DNA of 64,000 bases from Caprimulgus europaeus (GCA_907165065.1 OU015529.1:9557554-9621553); one strand, 5' to 3'; counted from the stretch's first letter, positions 1-13,455 are shown. The notes: generated from the letters alone by a model not told the origin. Numbers and translations: made by a program.

Positions 1-626
1 CAAGCATATAACAAAGAGAAAAAATAGCAAAGCAATGTATGTTTCACAAATCTGTCATTAGGGGGTGTATAATATTTAATAAAAAGTAGTGTCTGTGATT
101 TCTCAAAAGAAGTTCAGTGCCTGAGAAATACTCCTAAGCTGACTAGTGTTTCCACTTCTACTATATGTATGTTCCTTGTTCGTACTAAAAAACTACATAA
201 CCTTGCACTTAAACGTAACTACTTGTGCTCTTGCAGACTATCAAAGATTTTTTTTGCTGAAGTGAACAAAAACAACATGACTATGATAAAGCCTGTGATC
301 TCCTCTGATCCCCATGGACATAGTCCCACTGATTCCCTAGAATTGCACCACCTGGAGGTGTAGAGAGTCTGTTCTAAAGAATGAGATTTATTTCAGTGGT
401 TTATACGGTTGACTTTTCTTGACGGGAATATAAGGACTAATTCTAAGAGGCACTAATGAGAATATGATTTTTTTTTTCTGCTTATGCAAAATATCTCTCT
501 TGAATTCCTTCCTATTTGCCTGTTGTTGTCTGTAAGAGTTCCAGACTGAAAACGAGGGAAGAGTATAAGTCATGCTGTAGCCTGTTTATTAAAGGTAGTT
601 TGTAATTTGTGGGTTTTCTTTTTCAG
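1..626 (+). other. ABLIM1: ABLIM1 intron (3' part), upstream of the first visible exon
   Basis: AT-rich non-coding sequence that ends in a pyrimidine run and CAG at 624-626. The exon carrying most of LIM3 must lie before the window. I see no other exon, repeat or promoter here. A CAG at 234-236 follows a short pyrimidine stretch, but the sequence after it does not translate to any ABLIM1 segment. Confidence 0.8.
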
Positions 627-720
627 AGACGGTTCTCCTTATTGTGAAAAGGACTATCAAGTTCTTTTTGGAGTCAAATGTGAAGCATGTCACCAGTTCA
701 TTACTGGGAAAGTCCTAGAG
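627..720 (+). CDS. ABLIM1: ABLIM1 exon: end of LIM3 and start of LIM4
   Basis: The protein crosslinks or scaffolds F-actin, using LIM zinc fingers for protein contacts and a C-terminal villin headpiece for actin. This 94-nt exon begins with the last base of a codon, then encodes 31 residues, DGSPYCEKDYQ followed by VLFGVKCEACHQFITGKVLE. The C-x2-D of YCEKD supplies the last zinc ligands of LIM3. CEAC supplies the first two ligands of LIM4. The acceptor is a good pyrimidine run plus CAG, and the donor is GAG|GTAGGT. A second AG two bases downstream (627-628) could move the exon start to 629, and I cannot exclude this without the upstream exon. The exon ends on a codon boundary, which fits the next exon. 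Identity is from recalled ABLIM family sequence; splice sites are seen directly. Confidence 0.93.
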
Positions 721-3700
721 GTAGGTGTTTTGTAAACTAGAGTTTAAGAATTGGGCCATGTCCCATTATGTCATCATGCAACTGCAGAGACTACAAAAAA
801 TTCTCATAGGAAAGGTTTATTCTCTGCTTATTTTAAAGCAGAGTTACTAATTTTCAGAAATATTTTCAGTGTTTTAGCTTTGCAGTCATCAGGAAAAACA
901 TGAGATAGGGAATTAATTGCACTAGTTTCTATGGATCTGTGGTTTCTATGTTTATTTTTTGATGGTGATGTGCAAAGTCTATTGCACTGCTCATTCTGTG
1001 TCAGATTTTATGTATTTCTAGAGGTAATTTGAGTATTGGAGTCCCTTTTGGCAACTGTAAGTTTGCCAAAACTTATGGGAAGAGATTTCTCTTCTCAAAT
1101 GAGGCCAGACAATCTGAATGGTGGTGAGAAAGTGAGAGGGAAAATTTGCTAGATAGGTAAATTGTATGTTCAGAAAGAAGAGGGCAGAAAACATCTGAAC
1201 CATTTCTTTTGTTGACTCTTGAGTCCTCAGCATTCTCATTGAAATGGGCAAATCTTTTGAGAGATGTGTATTTCTTGTTGTCAGTACTGATCTCCATCTC
1301 CTATGGCTGTCATGAGTCCTCTCTGAGCTGGAATTCTTGAACTATGCATGGATCCCTCTGTGTCATCATGGAAAAGTTTAAGGGGCAAAAATGCAGAGGA
1401 ACCTTCCTTGTCACACTGTCTTTGAGAGACAAGAAGCAAAACTGTTATCTCCTTTCCCTTTAGGAAACCCTGTTCAGTGGAGAGAACCTAAGCTTTGAGC
1501 TCAGGTCTGGAGATGGGCTGTATAGCTTGACTCCAGCTTAAGCGATTCTTTTTGGTTTTTAATACTCCACTTTTCCTGGAAAAAAAAGCCTTTACATAAT
1601 AAAGTTTGTGGAAAAAATGGGGAACCATGAAGAACTTCAATTAGAGGTCTGTTTTGTGAAGAAGAAACTGGATGTACTGAATGTTTTACAGTGAATAACA
1701 GAAAATAAACCTGAAAGTGTTACAGAAGTAAAATCAGCTGGAATTTGCTAGTGAATGTGTGTTACAGATTCTCTTCTTTGTGTCCCAGATATCAGACTGT
1801 GTCAGCCCTCATGTGAGAAGTTTCAGGTTTGACATAATGTGGTAACAGCTTGTGGTTTTATTTCCGGAGGTTTCTCTGGTTCAGTGTGCAGAATGTTAAC
1901 CAGGATGGTAGCCACCAAATGAGGGACCTGGAACATGTGTGGACACCTGGTGCGTTTATCACTGCATGTACTGGAAGGAAGTATGGGGTTTTCTCAATAG
2001 CCAGGCTCTTAGTCTGCCTCCTTTGCAATGTGTATCCAATTCCTTTGGAGACCCTCATAGATAATTAGTGAGAACAGTCTGAATTTTCCCTTGAGTAGGA
2101 AGGCTGTGTCTCTGACTTTAATGTAGCGGTCTGCTACCATCTGCTTATCTGTTCCTGCCTACTGATGAGTTTTTCAGTTTAGTACTATGTATTGGTGACA
2201 CCATGGTTGCATTCCAGTGCAGGAGGCACTGCAGGAGAGAAGTAATTGGATTTGTGAGATTGGGAAGCATAAGATAATTCTAAAATTACTTTAGATGCAC
2301 GTTAGGTGCTCTAACCTACAAGCAATGCAACCTATTCAGAGGCATGGAGATGAAAATGATAAAAGAGAAGATTATTTGAGTCTGTGGAGAGCTGGGAAGA
2401 AATAAACTGTTCCTGTTTGGAGCCTGTGTAGTGGATGCGAATATAGCAAGGTTGCACTCGTGTTGCATCAGTGGGAAAGAAACCTAGGTTTTGAGATTAT
2501 TGTGAGCTGCATCCTTTCAGAACTGAGTAAATTGAGACTAAGGAAAGATTAGTTCAATTGAACTAGGGTTTAGCTGTCCATCCTAATCTAAGCTAAAGTT
2601 TAGGTTATCAGATACATCGTGTCCCAGGCAGAACCTTGATGTAGTCATTTTGGCCCCAAGGTTGGCTTCTCACTCCATAGCTCTTACTCTTCCAATAGTT
2701 ATTTATTATCAGAAGAAGAGACATTTCGCTGAAGCAATGAAACATGTCCAACCTCTTGCAAGGATCTACCTCTTCTAAGAGTCAAAATTAGATAAAAAGG
2801 TAAAGATTTTTCCATTTGACCTAGCCCCTGCAGAATCAGAATATGCTGATGAATTAGAAAAAGACCCTTTGAATGATCTTATCAATACATGGAAATATTA
2901 AGCATGCTAAATTCTGGGTAAGACTAGAAATTTTGCATGAGTATTTGTGGTTGTCATTGATTATCAGAGGCACAACCCATCATAATACAGTAGAGGGCAG
3001 CAGTAGTTCTCAATATGTAACTTAAGACCAAACTCCTCTAAAGCCTGTAGAAGCTGAATTATTCATTTAGTGTAACTCTTTCCTGATCTGTTTAAATGAC
3101 ATTTGAAAGCTGACTGCTATCAGAAGGGTGTAGATTGGACAAGTCCTTAGAAACTTTTACCAACAAAATTAGCACTCTGTAGTCAGGGAGCCATGCAGAC
3201 ATTGGCTTAACTGTGTTACAGTATTTATTACCAGCCCAGATAGTCCATGAATAGACTTTTCCAGGTATCATCTGAGAATGTAGATGCAGGAGAGACGTTC
3301 AAGCACTTTCTGTCATTATGGGGTGCTTGAAAAGATTAGAAGCCTCAGGTAAGCAGCTTGCATTCAATAATCAGAGCAGTTCATCACAACTGGAAGCTAG
3401 TTTCTTGGCTCATCCTAGAAACTTTTTACACTGTCAAGAGATGCACAGTTCTGAAAGGGCAGTATTTATGCCTCTAAATTGGACTAAAGGAACTAATAAG
3501 TCAAAATGTAGGGTGAGAAAATCATGTGTCAGCACGTACGTCCCCCTTGGGCAGAAGAGGTAGTCTAAAGAATGGGGGTCAGAGTATGACATAAATTGTC
3601 TGGTAACAACGGAAATGAGAGATCAGAAGCCACAGTCTCTTCAGGGCCACAGAAGATAATTCACAGAACAGGATGCCACAGTTTACAGAGGGCTTCAGAC

Positions 3701-6700
3701 CTATTTGAGGCAGGACAATTAACAACTTCCTTATCCAGTACAGGAAATCACCCACAACCTCCAGTACACCTGAAGTTTTAATTTAGATGAAGCTTGAGAT
3801 TTTCACAGGAGGATTACTGTCTTCCCTCTTTGTTTTCTTTGGCAACATTTCTTTGGCAGAGTTGGGTATTTTTGATGATTTATATCATGTGAGTTGTCTC
3901 TTGTCCTGCTGCCTCTCTTGGGAAGGAAACCACATTCTTGGTGTGAAGTTAGCACAGTTATAGGAACTGTCTAGGTGGAGGTTATGGCATCACTGACCAT
4001 CCCAAGTTACACCTACTAATGTCCAATGGGAAAAAAACCAGAACACTTCGTGTTTGGCTTTTGTTAATAAAAATGGTAGTAGTAAATTCACTGTTCAGTA
4101 TCTTTCATTTTATTTGTCAATAAAATAATTTATTATGTCTGGAGCAGAGTATACTATTTCATCATCTTCATGCAAAGAAATTACTAGAAGAGATTGGAGG
4201 GAAGTATGTAGTACATTGTATACAAACACTTCCCTCCAGGGGATCAGAAATTATTAGCGGCATGCCATCATAGTGCTGCTTTATTTTCTTCTCATTCTTA
4301 TTACATCTGGGACAGTCTATAGAAAAATCGAAAAAAATGATGGGAAATGAAAGCATGAAACGTAGCTTTGGGTTCATAGAGGCTGGTGATATCTCTTTTT
4401 CCAGTAAGAGATTGATTTTTTAATTTAAAGAGAAACCAAGATGCTTTGCAGCATTGCAGGCTTGCATCTCCTACTCATTTTTGTCTCTAGTATGGTTTAG
4501 CACCTCTGAAAAATCAGTCTTTCAGTCTTCTACAATGAGCAGCCAGAAAGAGAGATAACCACTCTTGATGTGGACCTAAGAGGCTTCATCTCAGAAGCAA
4601 CTATGCTGTGCCCCTGGTAGGTACCCTCAGCAAAGCCTGTCAGAAAGGCCAAGGTTTGAGTTCAAACCTTGAGATTCAAGCCTTTAGAGGGTGGACTCCC
4701 TCCAGCCGTTCTGTAGAGGTGATCTGTCTGCTCAGTTTAGAAATGCATTACTAGAAAAACAGCATTTATTTTGCTAATATTCACATACCATGGAAGAATG
4801 CTCATTTTTTTAGGCCGTAGCTCTAACTACTTTCAGTAGCCATGAAAATATGCAAGAAAAATACCATGTACATTTAGGTCAGCTCAGGTATTTATCATGT
4901 ATTATTTGGCACATAACTTTCTGTGACAAATAGTCATAGATGATAGATGAGTGCATCCCAGCACGATAAATGTGATAAGTATCCAATATGAAATAGATAT
5001 TGCAAACTTTCTTGAGCATACCAGATACTTTAATACTTGAGTATTTCAGAATAATGTTGTCAAGGCAACAGAGGTCAGTATTCTTCCTTGGGCTTCTCCA
5101 GCAGAAAGGAATAATTATTTATGGAAAATTATTGGTTTCCCATTAACTCTGGTGAAAAATGGTTTTATCAGGCAATAGCAGCACAGTGAGAGTGAGGACT
5201 TGCACATAGACTTTCCACTAAGCTATTGTTTTCATAGCTTCAAGACTTGCCTATTGAAAGATGCCCATCTGATGCTAATCCTCCAAATTTCTGTGTAGAC
5301 CTGTGTAACTCCACAAACCTAAGTAAACTTCAGCATGTATTTAGCTATTTGAAAGATGCTGGCCTAAATAATTTTTGTCTTATGTGGTTATCATACACAA
5401 TATAACTATTCCTCCAGGGCTTAATTCAAAATATGTTAAATCAATGAGAAGTTTTCCATTGACTTCAGAGAATGGTGGATCACGCCTATGTCCATGTAAT
5501 TAATCTGTGCTTATCCAAAGTGTTTTATGAAACTTCTTAGTAGTCTTTCAGTTCTGCAGAAAGAAGATAGCATGGCAGAAACAGGTGGATAATTTGTGTG
5601 AAATCTTACAGAAAGCCTGAGATTAAGATTCAGGTCTTATGATTTTCACTTTTGTTGGCTATTACTGATATGAACAGGATTCAATCTCCTGTTCTAGAGA
5701 TTGAGTGTATATACCTACTATCAAATCCCTCAACCATCTTGCTACCCATTTATTTTTGTAATACTACTTGCTTCATATTCATTTGGAAAATAAAAAGGCA
5801 CTGTGTGCTTTTTCTTGGCTGTGCATAGCTCGAGTTCCTGTTCTGATGGGCTGCTGCCTGCCTTGTGTTTGTTTCCTGTGCGCTGTTGAAACTTGCCCCC
5901 CACCTTGTAAGCGGTGGCTTAATGCCATTTTAACAGATGGACCTGAAAAGAGAAATGCCAGGGCACCAGAAGGCTCCCTTGACTTCAGCCTGCAAGGTCA
6001 AGTTCTAAATGTGGTTTTGATTTTGTAATTTATGCTGAGCATAAGTGTTCAGATGGTTCAGTCCATTGACTTTCAGGGAAACTCCATGGCCTACATGTTT
6101 AAGTAATTTATTGTAAGCAGGTTTAGGTTCGAAGCTCACATGAAAACATCACCCTTGTCTGCAAAGATCCATGCAGTGGAGTTGAGTTAGGTACTTCAAC
6201 ACATTCATGCATCTGTGTCCTGTGTGCACTTTCTAGATTGAGGAACCATTTAGAGAATCTCTTAAAACAAGCACAGATTTATTTCAGTTCCATTGAGAAA
6301 TGTTAAATGAAAGGCTAACATATCTTCTTCTGCTGAATGAAATATTTAGCAAGGCTGTTTTCATACTGGTTATGCAGGAAGTATCACAAAATGTGTCATT
6401 TACTGGATTTTAATGATGTAACCTGTACTGGCAATACAGGTTGGGATTATGTAAAATTTAAAACACTTCTATAAATGAAGTAATTGATGAATTGAACAAA
6501 GACTGGTGATATGATGGATCCAAACAGGTTTGGTTTTGGTGGTATGTTAAAGTTGTGATAAAATAATATTCCTGAAGGATGTAGTACCAATCTGTTTTCA
6601 TAGCACTATACATGTCTACTAGTTTGGGTATCTTATCAGCTTGGAAGAGTCACCATTGTGATCTTCACACACCATAAAAATGCAGGGGAAAAGGCTGCAC

Positions 6701-7149
6701 AGTAAATGAGAAGAAGTAGTGGAGTTTAGTGCATGCTTTGTTAGTTCTGTGATTTGCTTTGTTTGTGTTTAATTTTACCTGTTACAATAAAGGGGAAAAC
6801 ATGAATATGTTGCCTGAACATCCCAGGTAAATTATAAGAAAAAGCAGAAGCACCTGCTGTCATCGTTTACCCTTTTAGACAGGTACATACTGCAGACCAC
6901 AGGGCTATTCTGATTATGGAAAATACCTGTTGAGAGATCAGATAGGGTCAGGGCCCAGGGCCCACTGTAAACTCAACAAACCTGTGTGTCTGAAGCATCA
7001 TCTCACCCAGAACATGCAAACAGGGTAAAGGGTATATACCAGTGTCAGAAGTGGCCCCAGCACTCTGCCTGCATTAATCTGAATTGAACTAGAGTACCAT
7101 CTCAGTGTAACTAAGTGTTTCTGACAAAACTGGACTAACACCCAGAAGG

Positions 7150-7610
7150 CTGTATAAATTCTTCAGAAGCCGTGGAGGTAATTTTTAATAACTTGCAGAG
7201 CAACAGAGCGCTTATTTCATACTCAGTAGTCGCCTTTCCCCGAGGGAAAAATGTTCTGAATTGTATCAGCATCAAATAGTGACACAGGAGCGATGAGAAA
7301 TGGTCCTGCCCCTGCCTGGGTTGGTGTTCTTCCCCCTTTTCCTTTTTCAGAATGGGTGGGCCGAGTTTGCTGGGGTGGGTTTAATGTGCAGGGAGGGTGA
7401 TTTGCTTGTTTTGGTGGGTGTGTGTGGGAGAGTGCCTGAGTGCGAGCAGAGGAGGAGTGAGGCTCGGGGCTGGGTGCGCTTCACTGCGAGCTGGTTCGGT
7501 GAGCACACAAGCCATCATCTGCACATCGCTCCGCTTCAGCGGAGGTGGAGAGAGTCTGCCCTTCAGGCTGAGGAGGGAATGGACTTAGCCTGAAGAATTA
7601 CTCTCAGAAG
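7150..7610 (+). promoter_or_regulatory. ABLIM1: Candidate internal promoter with non-coding first exon
   Basis: CpG dinucleotides are scarce in the surrounding intron, but I count 13 between 7201 and 7560, eight of them in 7441-7560. A TATAAA lies at 7153-7158. The segment ends at 7610 in CAGAAG followed by GTAAAC, a usable splice donor. The ATG at 7579 is followed by a stop after four codons, and the longer plus-strand frames across the segment also stop before the donor, so any exon here would be 5' UTR. Spliced to 24471, the transcript would lack LIM1-3 and the first half of LIM4. ABLIM1 is known to have long, medium and short isoforms from alternative starts, so this position is plausible. 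Transcription start and strand use are inferred, not seen. Confidence 0.45.
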
Positions 7611-8944
7611 GTAAACCCCTTCCTGTGAAACTAAATCTGAACTGGAAGGGGTCATGGCTTTCCTTTCGGAGCTGGGGTGGAGTGTGCAACTTTGTGTTGT
7701 GACTGAATAGCTTGCCAGTGGTATCGTAACAGGGTACTTGTACTTTTATTTCTGTGCACCAGAAGGATTTTTTTCTTTTAAAGGCTGTGTGTAATTCTGT
7801 GGTTTAGATAAACAGAGTGCAGCTAATGTGTTTTTAGACTGCCAGGAAGAGAGGAGAATAGCAGAGAGCTTGGGCTGTTTCTGATTGCAACTGATTGCTG
7901 ATGGATGGAGGAACAATACAATTCTTTATCTCAAATAATGCTTAATATAGTTTATTAGCTCTTTTGATTATTTCTGGAGATTTGCTGCATAGAAATGAGA
8001 TTAGAGTTTGCTTCCAGTCTCCCTTCCTTTTTGCTGAGAAATGTGTTTTGTTAGTTAATGTAGAACGCTGAGTTTTGGTTTTGTTTTGGTTTGGTTTTTT
8101 TCCTAATGTGGGGTTTGTTTGTGTAAAAATGGGGAAATGAAAAGTTTAATAATAACTCAGGATATGGGTAAATGGTTCACACAGGTTTTCTATGTAGCTC
8201 AGTAGCAGCATAGGTTTAACTTAATTTAGACTAGCCATCCCTGATTAAAAATGTAGAATAAATATACTTTCAGAAAAATAATGTGAATTTGGCAAGAAGG
8301 ATACCTGTAGTTGGGAAAGACTTGACACATAAAGATGACAGAGTATCTGAAGTTGACAGAGCCCTAACAGAAGTTCAGTTGCTATGGCAACATCATCACA
8401 AGGCATTAACTTCTCAGCAGTGGTTTGGAAACCATCCTTCAGTCAATTTGAACATCAATAGGAAGGGGAGGAATGTTAAGAGGATGTAGGAATGGTGAAT
8501 AAGAAGAGCAAGTCGTAACAAGTAATTTGAAAAAATAACCAATTAAAGCTTCCTTATTGCCACAAAGGGATTTATGAAATCTTGCAGGTGCTTATAAAAC
8601 TATGTATAAATTGCTGTCGTGAGTACAGTGTTGCTGTTTAGGATCTATGTTTCCTAGCACAGCATCTGTAGCTTTTACCTATTTAATTTAATTAAATATA
8701 CTCTGGTGTGTTTCTTGCAGTAAATATTATTGAAAAACTTCAGCAGGCTGATCAAAATACTGTAAAATGACATTTCAGTAAAGGCATTTGCATTAGCATA
8801 AAGCCTCTTGGCACCCACAGCAGCCTTTGTGATTATATAGCCATTGCCTGTATTCCAGTAACACACAATAGGTACTTAAGTAGCTTTTTCGTGTCTTAGA
8901 AGTGCGCATAACACATGCCACTTTTTAGTAGAAGAGTAACTTAC

Positions 8945-9196
8945 CTGGATGACTTTATTTTTCTTGTTACATAGCTGTAGTAAGAATTCAACTACATGGT
9001 TGTCACTGCAGAACGTGTCTTGTTCTTCTCTTGGAACAGTCAGCTTTAGGGAAAACATAACACTCTCTTTATTTTGTAGCTCCCATTGTTTCTTCTGTTC
9101 ATCTTTAAACCTTTGCACTGTGCTAGTGCTACCTGACACAATTGTGCACAACAGTGATATAAAATTAATAATGATCCCTGCACCAAAGTACTCATG
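8945..9196 (-). other. Minus-strand exon-like ORF, unknown identity
   Basis: Read on the minus strand, a TTTTGTTTTCAG acceptor (just above 9196) opens onto 84 uninterrupted codons and ends at 8945 in CAG followed by GTAAGT, a perfect consensus donor. The segment is 252 nt, a multiple of three, and is open in phase 0. It sits within a longer open frame of 143 codons (9307 to 8876). The peptide begins HEYFGAGIIINFISLLCTIV, a hydrophobic stretch, then turns charged (FKDEQKKQWELQNKE) and ends with LLQLCNKKNKVIQ. I do not recognise the family. The plus strand is also open over nearly the same span, which weakens the coding argument. It could be an exon of a nested antisense gene, a decayed retrocopy, or chance. 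Confidence 0.25.
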
Positions 9197-9340
9197 CTGA
9201 AAACAAAACTTCCTCCAGTGCCAACTGGGATGTAGTGATAGGGGAGTGTGTGGTACGCTGCAGCAATATAAAATTATTTCAGCCAGTAACTTTTTGTTTC
9301 TCCCCAACTGAGATCACAATGAAAAATGCATTAAATAGTG

Positions 9341-9371
9341 ATTTTTTTATTTTTTTATTTTTTTTTTCCCC
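9341..9371. repeat. T-rich low-complexity tract
   Basis: Runs of seven to eleven T separated by single A, ending in CCCC. It lies just outside the 5' side of the minus-strand exon-like ORF. It is not positioned as the poly-A tail of a minus-strand retrocopy, which would fall at lower coordinates. Confidence 0.8.
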
Positions 9372-12300
9372 AGGATTGTGACCTTTCATTTTTAAATACT
9401 GCTTTAAGTCCTTCTGTCAGTGGAGAGTTTGCTACTGACTTCTAGAGGAGCAGGATAAGACTTAGACCTGTCCCCTGTAAAAAAGTAATTGTTGGGAAGA
9501 ATGCAGCAATGACATGTTTCAAACTTTAGAAGAGAAGAGCCTGTTGGGGCAAGTCTGTAGCTGTCACCCATTTGTAACAGGCTCCATCTGGGTATTGTGC
9601 TCCATGTTCACTCTGGGAGCACTCAGTCCCATCTCTGCTTTGTCAGGATGCTTTGGGGTAGGGGTGAAGGGGGAAGAAAGAAAAACAAAAAGAAAACCTG
9701 AAAGATATGTCTGGAATCTCCAGGGACTTTGAAGTCCACAGAATTAACACCTGTCTTTCCTGAGCAGGTGTTTTACAGATTAAGAAATATGATACACATG
9801 AGTATTTGGTGGGTGACTAAATGTTTGAAATGACCACCTGGAGCACAAAATGGGTAGATTTTAATTACATGCTCATGCTACATTAGAAGATCATACAGGT
9901 CTAATAATTCTTTGCATAGATATCTGGGATGTATGATATTTATTACAACCCTTTTTCTTTGTAAGAGGGAAAAATAGCACACAGTAAGAGATGCACCTTT
10001 TCATCACCAGCAACACGGATACTCTGGCATTTAAACTGTGAAACTAGCTTGGGATGTTTTCTGGCTTGCAGAAGTCTCTGAAATGAGCATCATAAGTCAC
10101 TTGACTATGAGTTAAAATGTTAAAAAATTGACTTTCACACATAGGGTTCAGAGAGAGAGATTTGTTATGTATATAGATAGATCTATTGCTTTAAATTCTG
10201 TAAAGCAGTTGCATCTTGGCTGGCAAATGTTTTTTCCTGGCAATGAGGAGAGTAAGAACTGAAGCAGAAAGAAACTTTAAGCAGACTTATCTCAGCAGCA
10301 CCCTTGAACTACTGCTGAGGCAACAATTGTGGAGACTCTGTACTTGGCTGAAAACTGTATGGCAGCAAATGATGTTAGGTATGCATTTCTGCTTTACATC
10401 CATCACCTCTTTCCTGTTCTTCACCATAGTACTATGTTGTATCATGGTTATTTTGTTGGAACAGTTTTCCTATGGTAACTAGAAATCTTGATTTTATATG
10501 GAGCTGAAGAAAACAAGTTAAGGAGTAAAATCCCTGTGTCTTGGCTATGACGCATACCCTGATGGGATGTGCATGCCCGCTAGGATTCAGAAGTATGCTT
10601 GCATAGTTTTGCATCTGTAATTGGAAATCATATGTATCAGCAGTGAGAAAACTGACAAATAGAACAAAAAAAAATGGACTTCTGCCAAAAAGAAAAGGTT
10701 TTGCTTTTAGCAGAGTACATTTTTGGAGGTCTGACATTTACTCAAAGTTATTCTATTTGAAAAAGTGACAAATATTTCTGTGCACTAACTGTCCACTGGT
10801 TACCTTGATGTCCTTTGAAACTTCCATTTTAAATTCAGTGTAACATAAAAGACTTTGGCCAGAATTACAAAACAAGAATTCCTGAGAAATGTCTGAATAT
10901 AGTGAAATCCAGGCTCATAATTTTGTATTGGTGACCCTGGAGTTAAGAGCAATGTAGTTGGGAAGAAAAAGTTTTTAAGAAGATCTGTCCCTTCCCTAGA
11001 TTGTCACCTGTTGCTTGTTGTGACCTCTTGCTGGAAGATTTCCAAAGGTAGCAGGTAGCATTGCAGTTAATCAAGGATAAAACCCATTCTTTAAGCTTTT
11101 TAAAACATTACTGCATCAGAATAGTTGCAATGACAGTGACTTTTAGGATCAGTTTGTTGCATGAGCAAGCTCTAGTCACTAAAATAAAAGTATTCCCTGC
11201 TCAATTCGCTCCTGAAATGTTTACCTTTTAGAACAACCTGTGAGCCAACCAGGTACAAATTAGTACATATTGAGTGCTTCATGTCTGCTTTGTGTCTTAC
11301 AAGCTCCATTTGTTTTATATTCTCTGGTTATTTTCTACGGCTGTACTGTGTGTGACCTCATGCTCAGTTTCTTTCCCCCCTCCCTTGGCAACTTTTATCT
11401 CTGTTGTTCTTGGGACACTCCCTGTGAACTGAATGCAGACATCAGAATGGAGACCAGGCTTTGCTAAATAACATGCCAAAGATTGCACAGTTCCTGAAAC
11501 AGCCTTCTCACAGAAAACTGGAAAGACAGTTTTGTGTTGGATGAGCAAGAAAATAAGCTACAGTTATTTGGATCTAGTGGTGTGCTATGCAGAGGTCTGG
11601 CAGGGCTGGGAGTCTGAGAATTTGAGTTATCTGCTTGGCTCTGCTATAAGCATCATTTTTGACACAAACTCTCACTTGCTTCATCAGTTAGGAGGTGGTT
11701 TGCACTTGTGCACTGAACAGGTTAACACGAGTTTTGCCTAGTGCCACACAGACCTGTTTTCTCAACCTACCCCATGCTACAGAGCCCTGTCGCAGCGCTG
11801 GACCCTCTGGGTCAGTAGCAATCCTGGTGCTGATGGAGAACCCCCAACTCCAGAACTTCTTCTGGCACTGCACTTGAAATGTCTCTCTGGACCACAAGCC
11901 ACATCAACACAAGCTCCCTTCTAGCAGCAAAGCCTCTGCTCTCCAGGGATTTTGCTGCTTAGCCAAGGCAGCTCTCAGTGAGCTGATTTAAAGGGGTTTT
12001 TCCAGTGTAACCCTGGACTCTGACTCGAATCATTCTGCTGGTTTGGTCAAGACCTGTGCTCCCTAGGAGCAGACAATTGCATATGTAGCAGCTTCTCTCT
12101 GTGTACAGACCACTGGAATGGATTTTAAGGTCAGAGAAACTGCTGAACCCATCTTGCTTGACCTTCTCTTTTCAAAGTAATAGAGCTTTTCCCTAGAAAC
12201 CAAATGAAGCTTATCCTTTGGGAAATTATCCTGCCTTGTCATGAAGACTGCAGAGTGATTGTAAGGCCACATATTTTTCCTCTTGCTGCTTAAATTACCT

Positions 12301-12629
12301 TTACTTTTTAAAAACTTCACCTTATTTTGAGGTTAAATTTGTCTGACTTCAGCTTTTTGATGTTGTCATAGTTTTTCCAATGGGATTCAAAAGCTTATGC
12401 TCTTTCCTGCAATTATCTACTTTCTTTGCTTTTAATCACCTGTCCATTCTGATCTAGTAATCTCTGAAGGCTCTCTCCAAATAGTGATTTGACTCTGAGT
12501 CATTCAGGTTCACAGCTGAAGACTCGTGTTTTTGATGGTTCTCCACTGAACTCTGTTCTGTATATCCACATGTACACACTCATCAGTGTTATAATGGTGA
12601 TGCAGTATCAGTAGTCAAAAGAAAAGCAA

Positions 12630-12660
12630 TTTTTTTTTTTTATTTTCCTTTATATTTTTT
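12630..12660. repeat. T-rich low-complexity tract
   Basis: A run of T interrupted by A and CC within the giant intron. There is no adjacent element that it would belong to as a tail. Confidence 0.75.
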
Positions 12661-13426
12661 GTATACATTAAATGATGGGAAGAGTCAACCATTTCAGGTC
12701 CTCTGAGAGCATTTTCTGGGAGATAAGTAAGGATATTCTCAAACCAGCTCTCTCAGTTGCTGTTGCCCACAAAGCGTCCCTCAGTCTCACAGATCCCTGC
12801 TCTCTTGATTTGCAGGCATATTATGTTAGAGTATTAAAACATCCTTGTTGTGTTTAGATAGCTTAAACAAGCGTTGTCTCTGAGAGTCATCTGCAGATTC
12901 ACCAGGAAAGGTTTTATATTCTGATTTTGGCCAGTAGCAGAGGTACCTCACGCTGTGGGTAGAAGGAAGTAATCGCTGCGATATCTGGCTCAGGAGAGCC
13001 TCCCCTGCTAACACATCCATCTGTCAGAGAACTGCCTAGCTCTAGTTTTCTTAAGACTCTTGAGTGCAAATTATTCAACTTTCCTAATTGGTAAATGTTG
13101 ACTCGTGGCAAACACTATTCAAAAAAATCTTGCTCAATAAACAATATCAAACAGGAAAAATATGTTTTTCAGCATTGTCAAATTCTGACCAGAAAGATAC
13201 AATTCCTGAATACTCCTGCATTTTCTGTGTCATCTTTCATCGTTTTTCATTTACAGCTCACAAGGGACCATTGCCTGATCTGTAATTTTTTTATTATTAT
13301 TATTTGTTGTCATGCTTTAATGGACTCTTACTGTCTTTAAACATATTGTCCATAGTTATTTCTTTGGTAACTTTAGCTTTCTTATCAGTTATCTTTGTTC
13401 CTAACTTAATGACTTAATCATTACCC

Positions 13427-13455
13427 TTTTTTTTTCTTTTTTTTTTTTTTTTTTT
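13427..13455. repeat. Poly-T tract
   Basis: About 28 T residues with a single C, followed by AGTTAA. It may be a homopolymer expansion or the antisense tail of an unrecognisable element. No body of such an element is visible beside it. Confidence 0.8.

Noticed and set aside
231-300. Acceptor-like CTCTTGCAG followed by ACTATCAAAG, which recalls the DYQ codons of the nearby exon
   Set aside because: The frame after it does not continue as a LIM sequence, and the genuine DYQ is in the exon at 627-720.
10432-10737. Minus-strand ORF containing an acceptor-like AATTACAG followed by about 19 codons and a GTATGC donor
   Set aside because: The exon would be tiny, the donor is mediocre, and the peptide is unrecognised. 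It could pair with the 8945-9196 ORF, but nothing in the sequence supports that.
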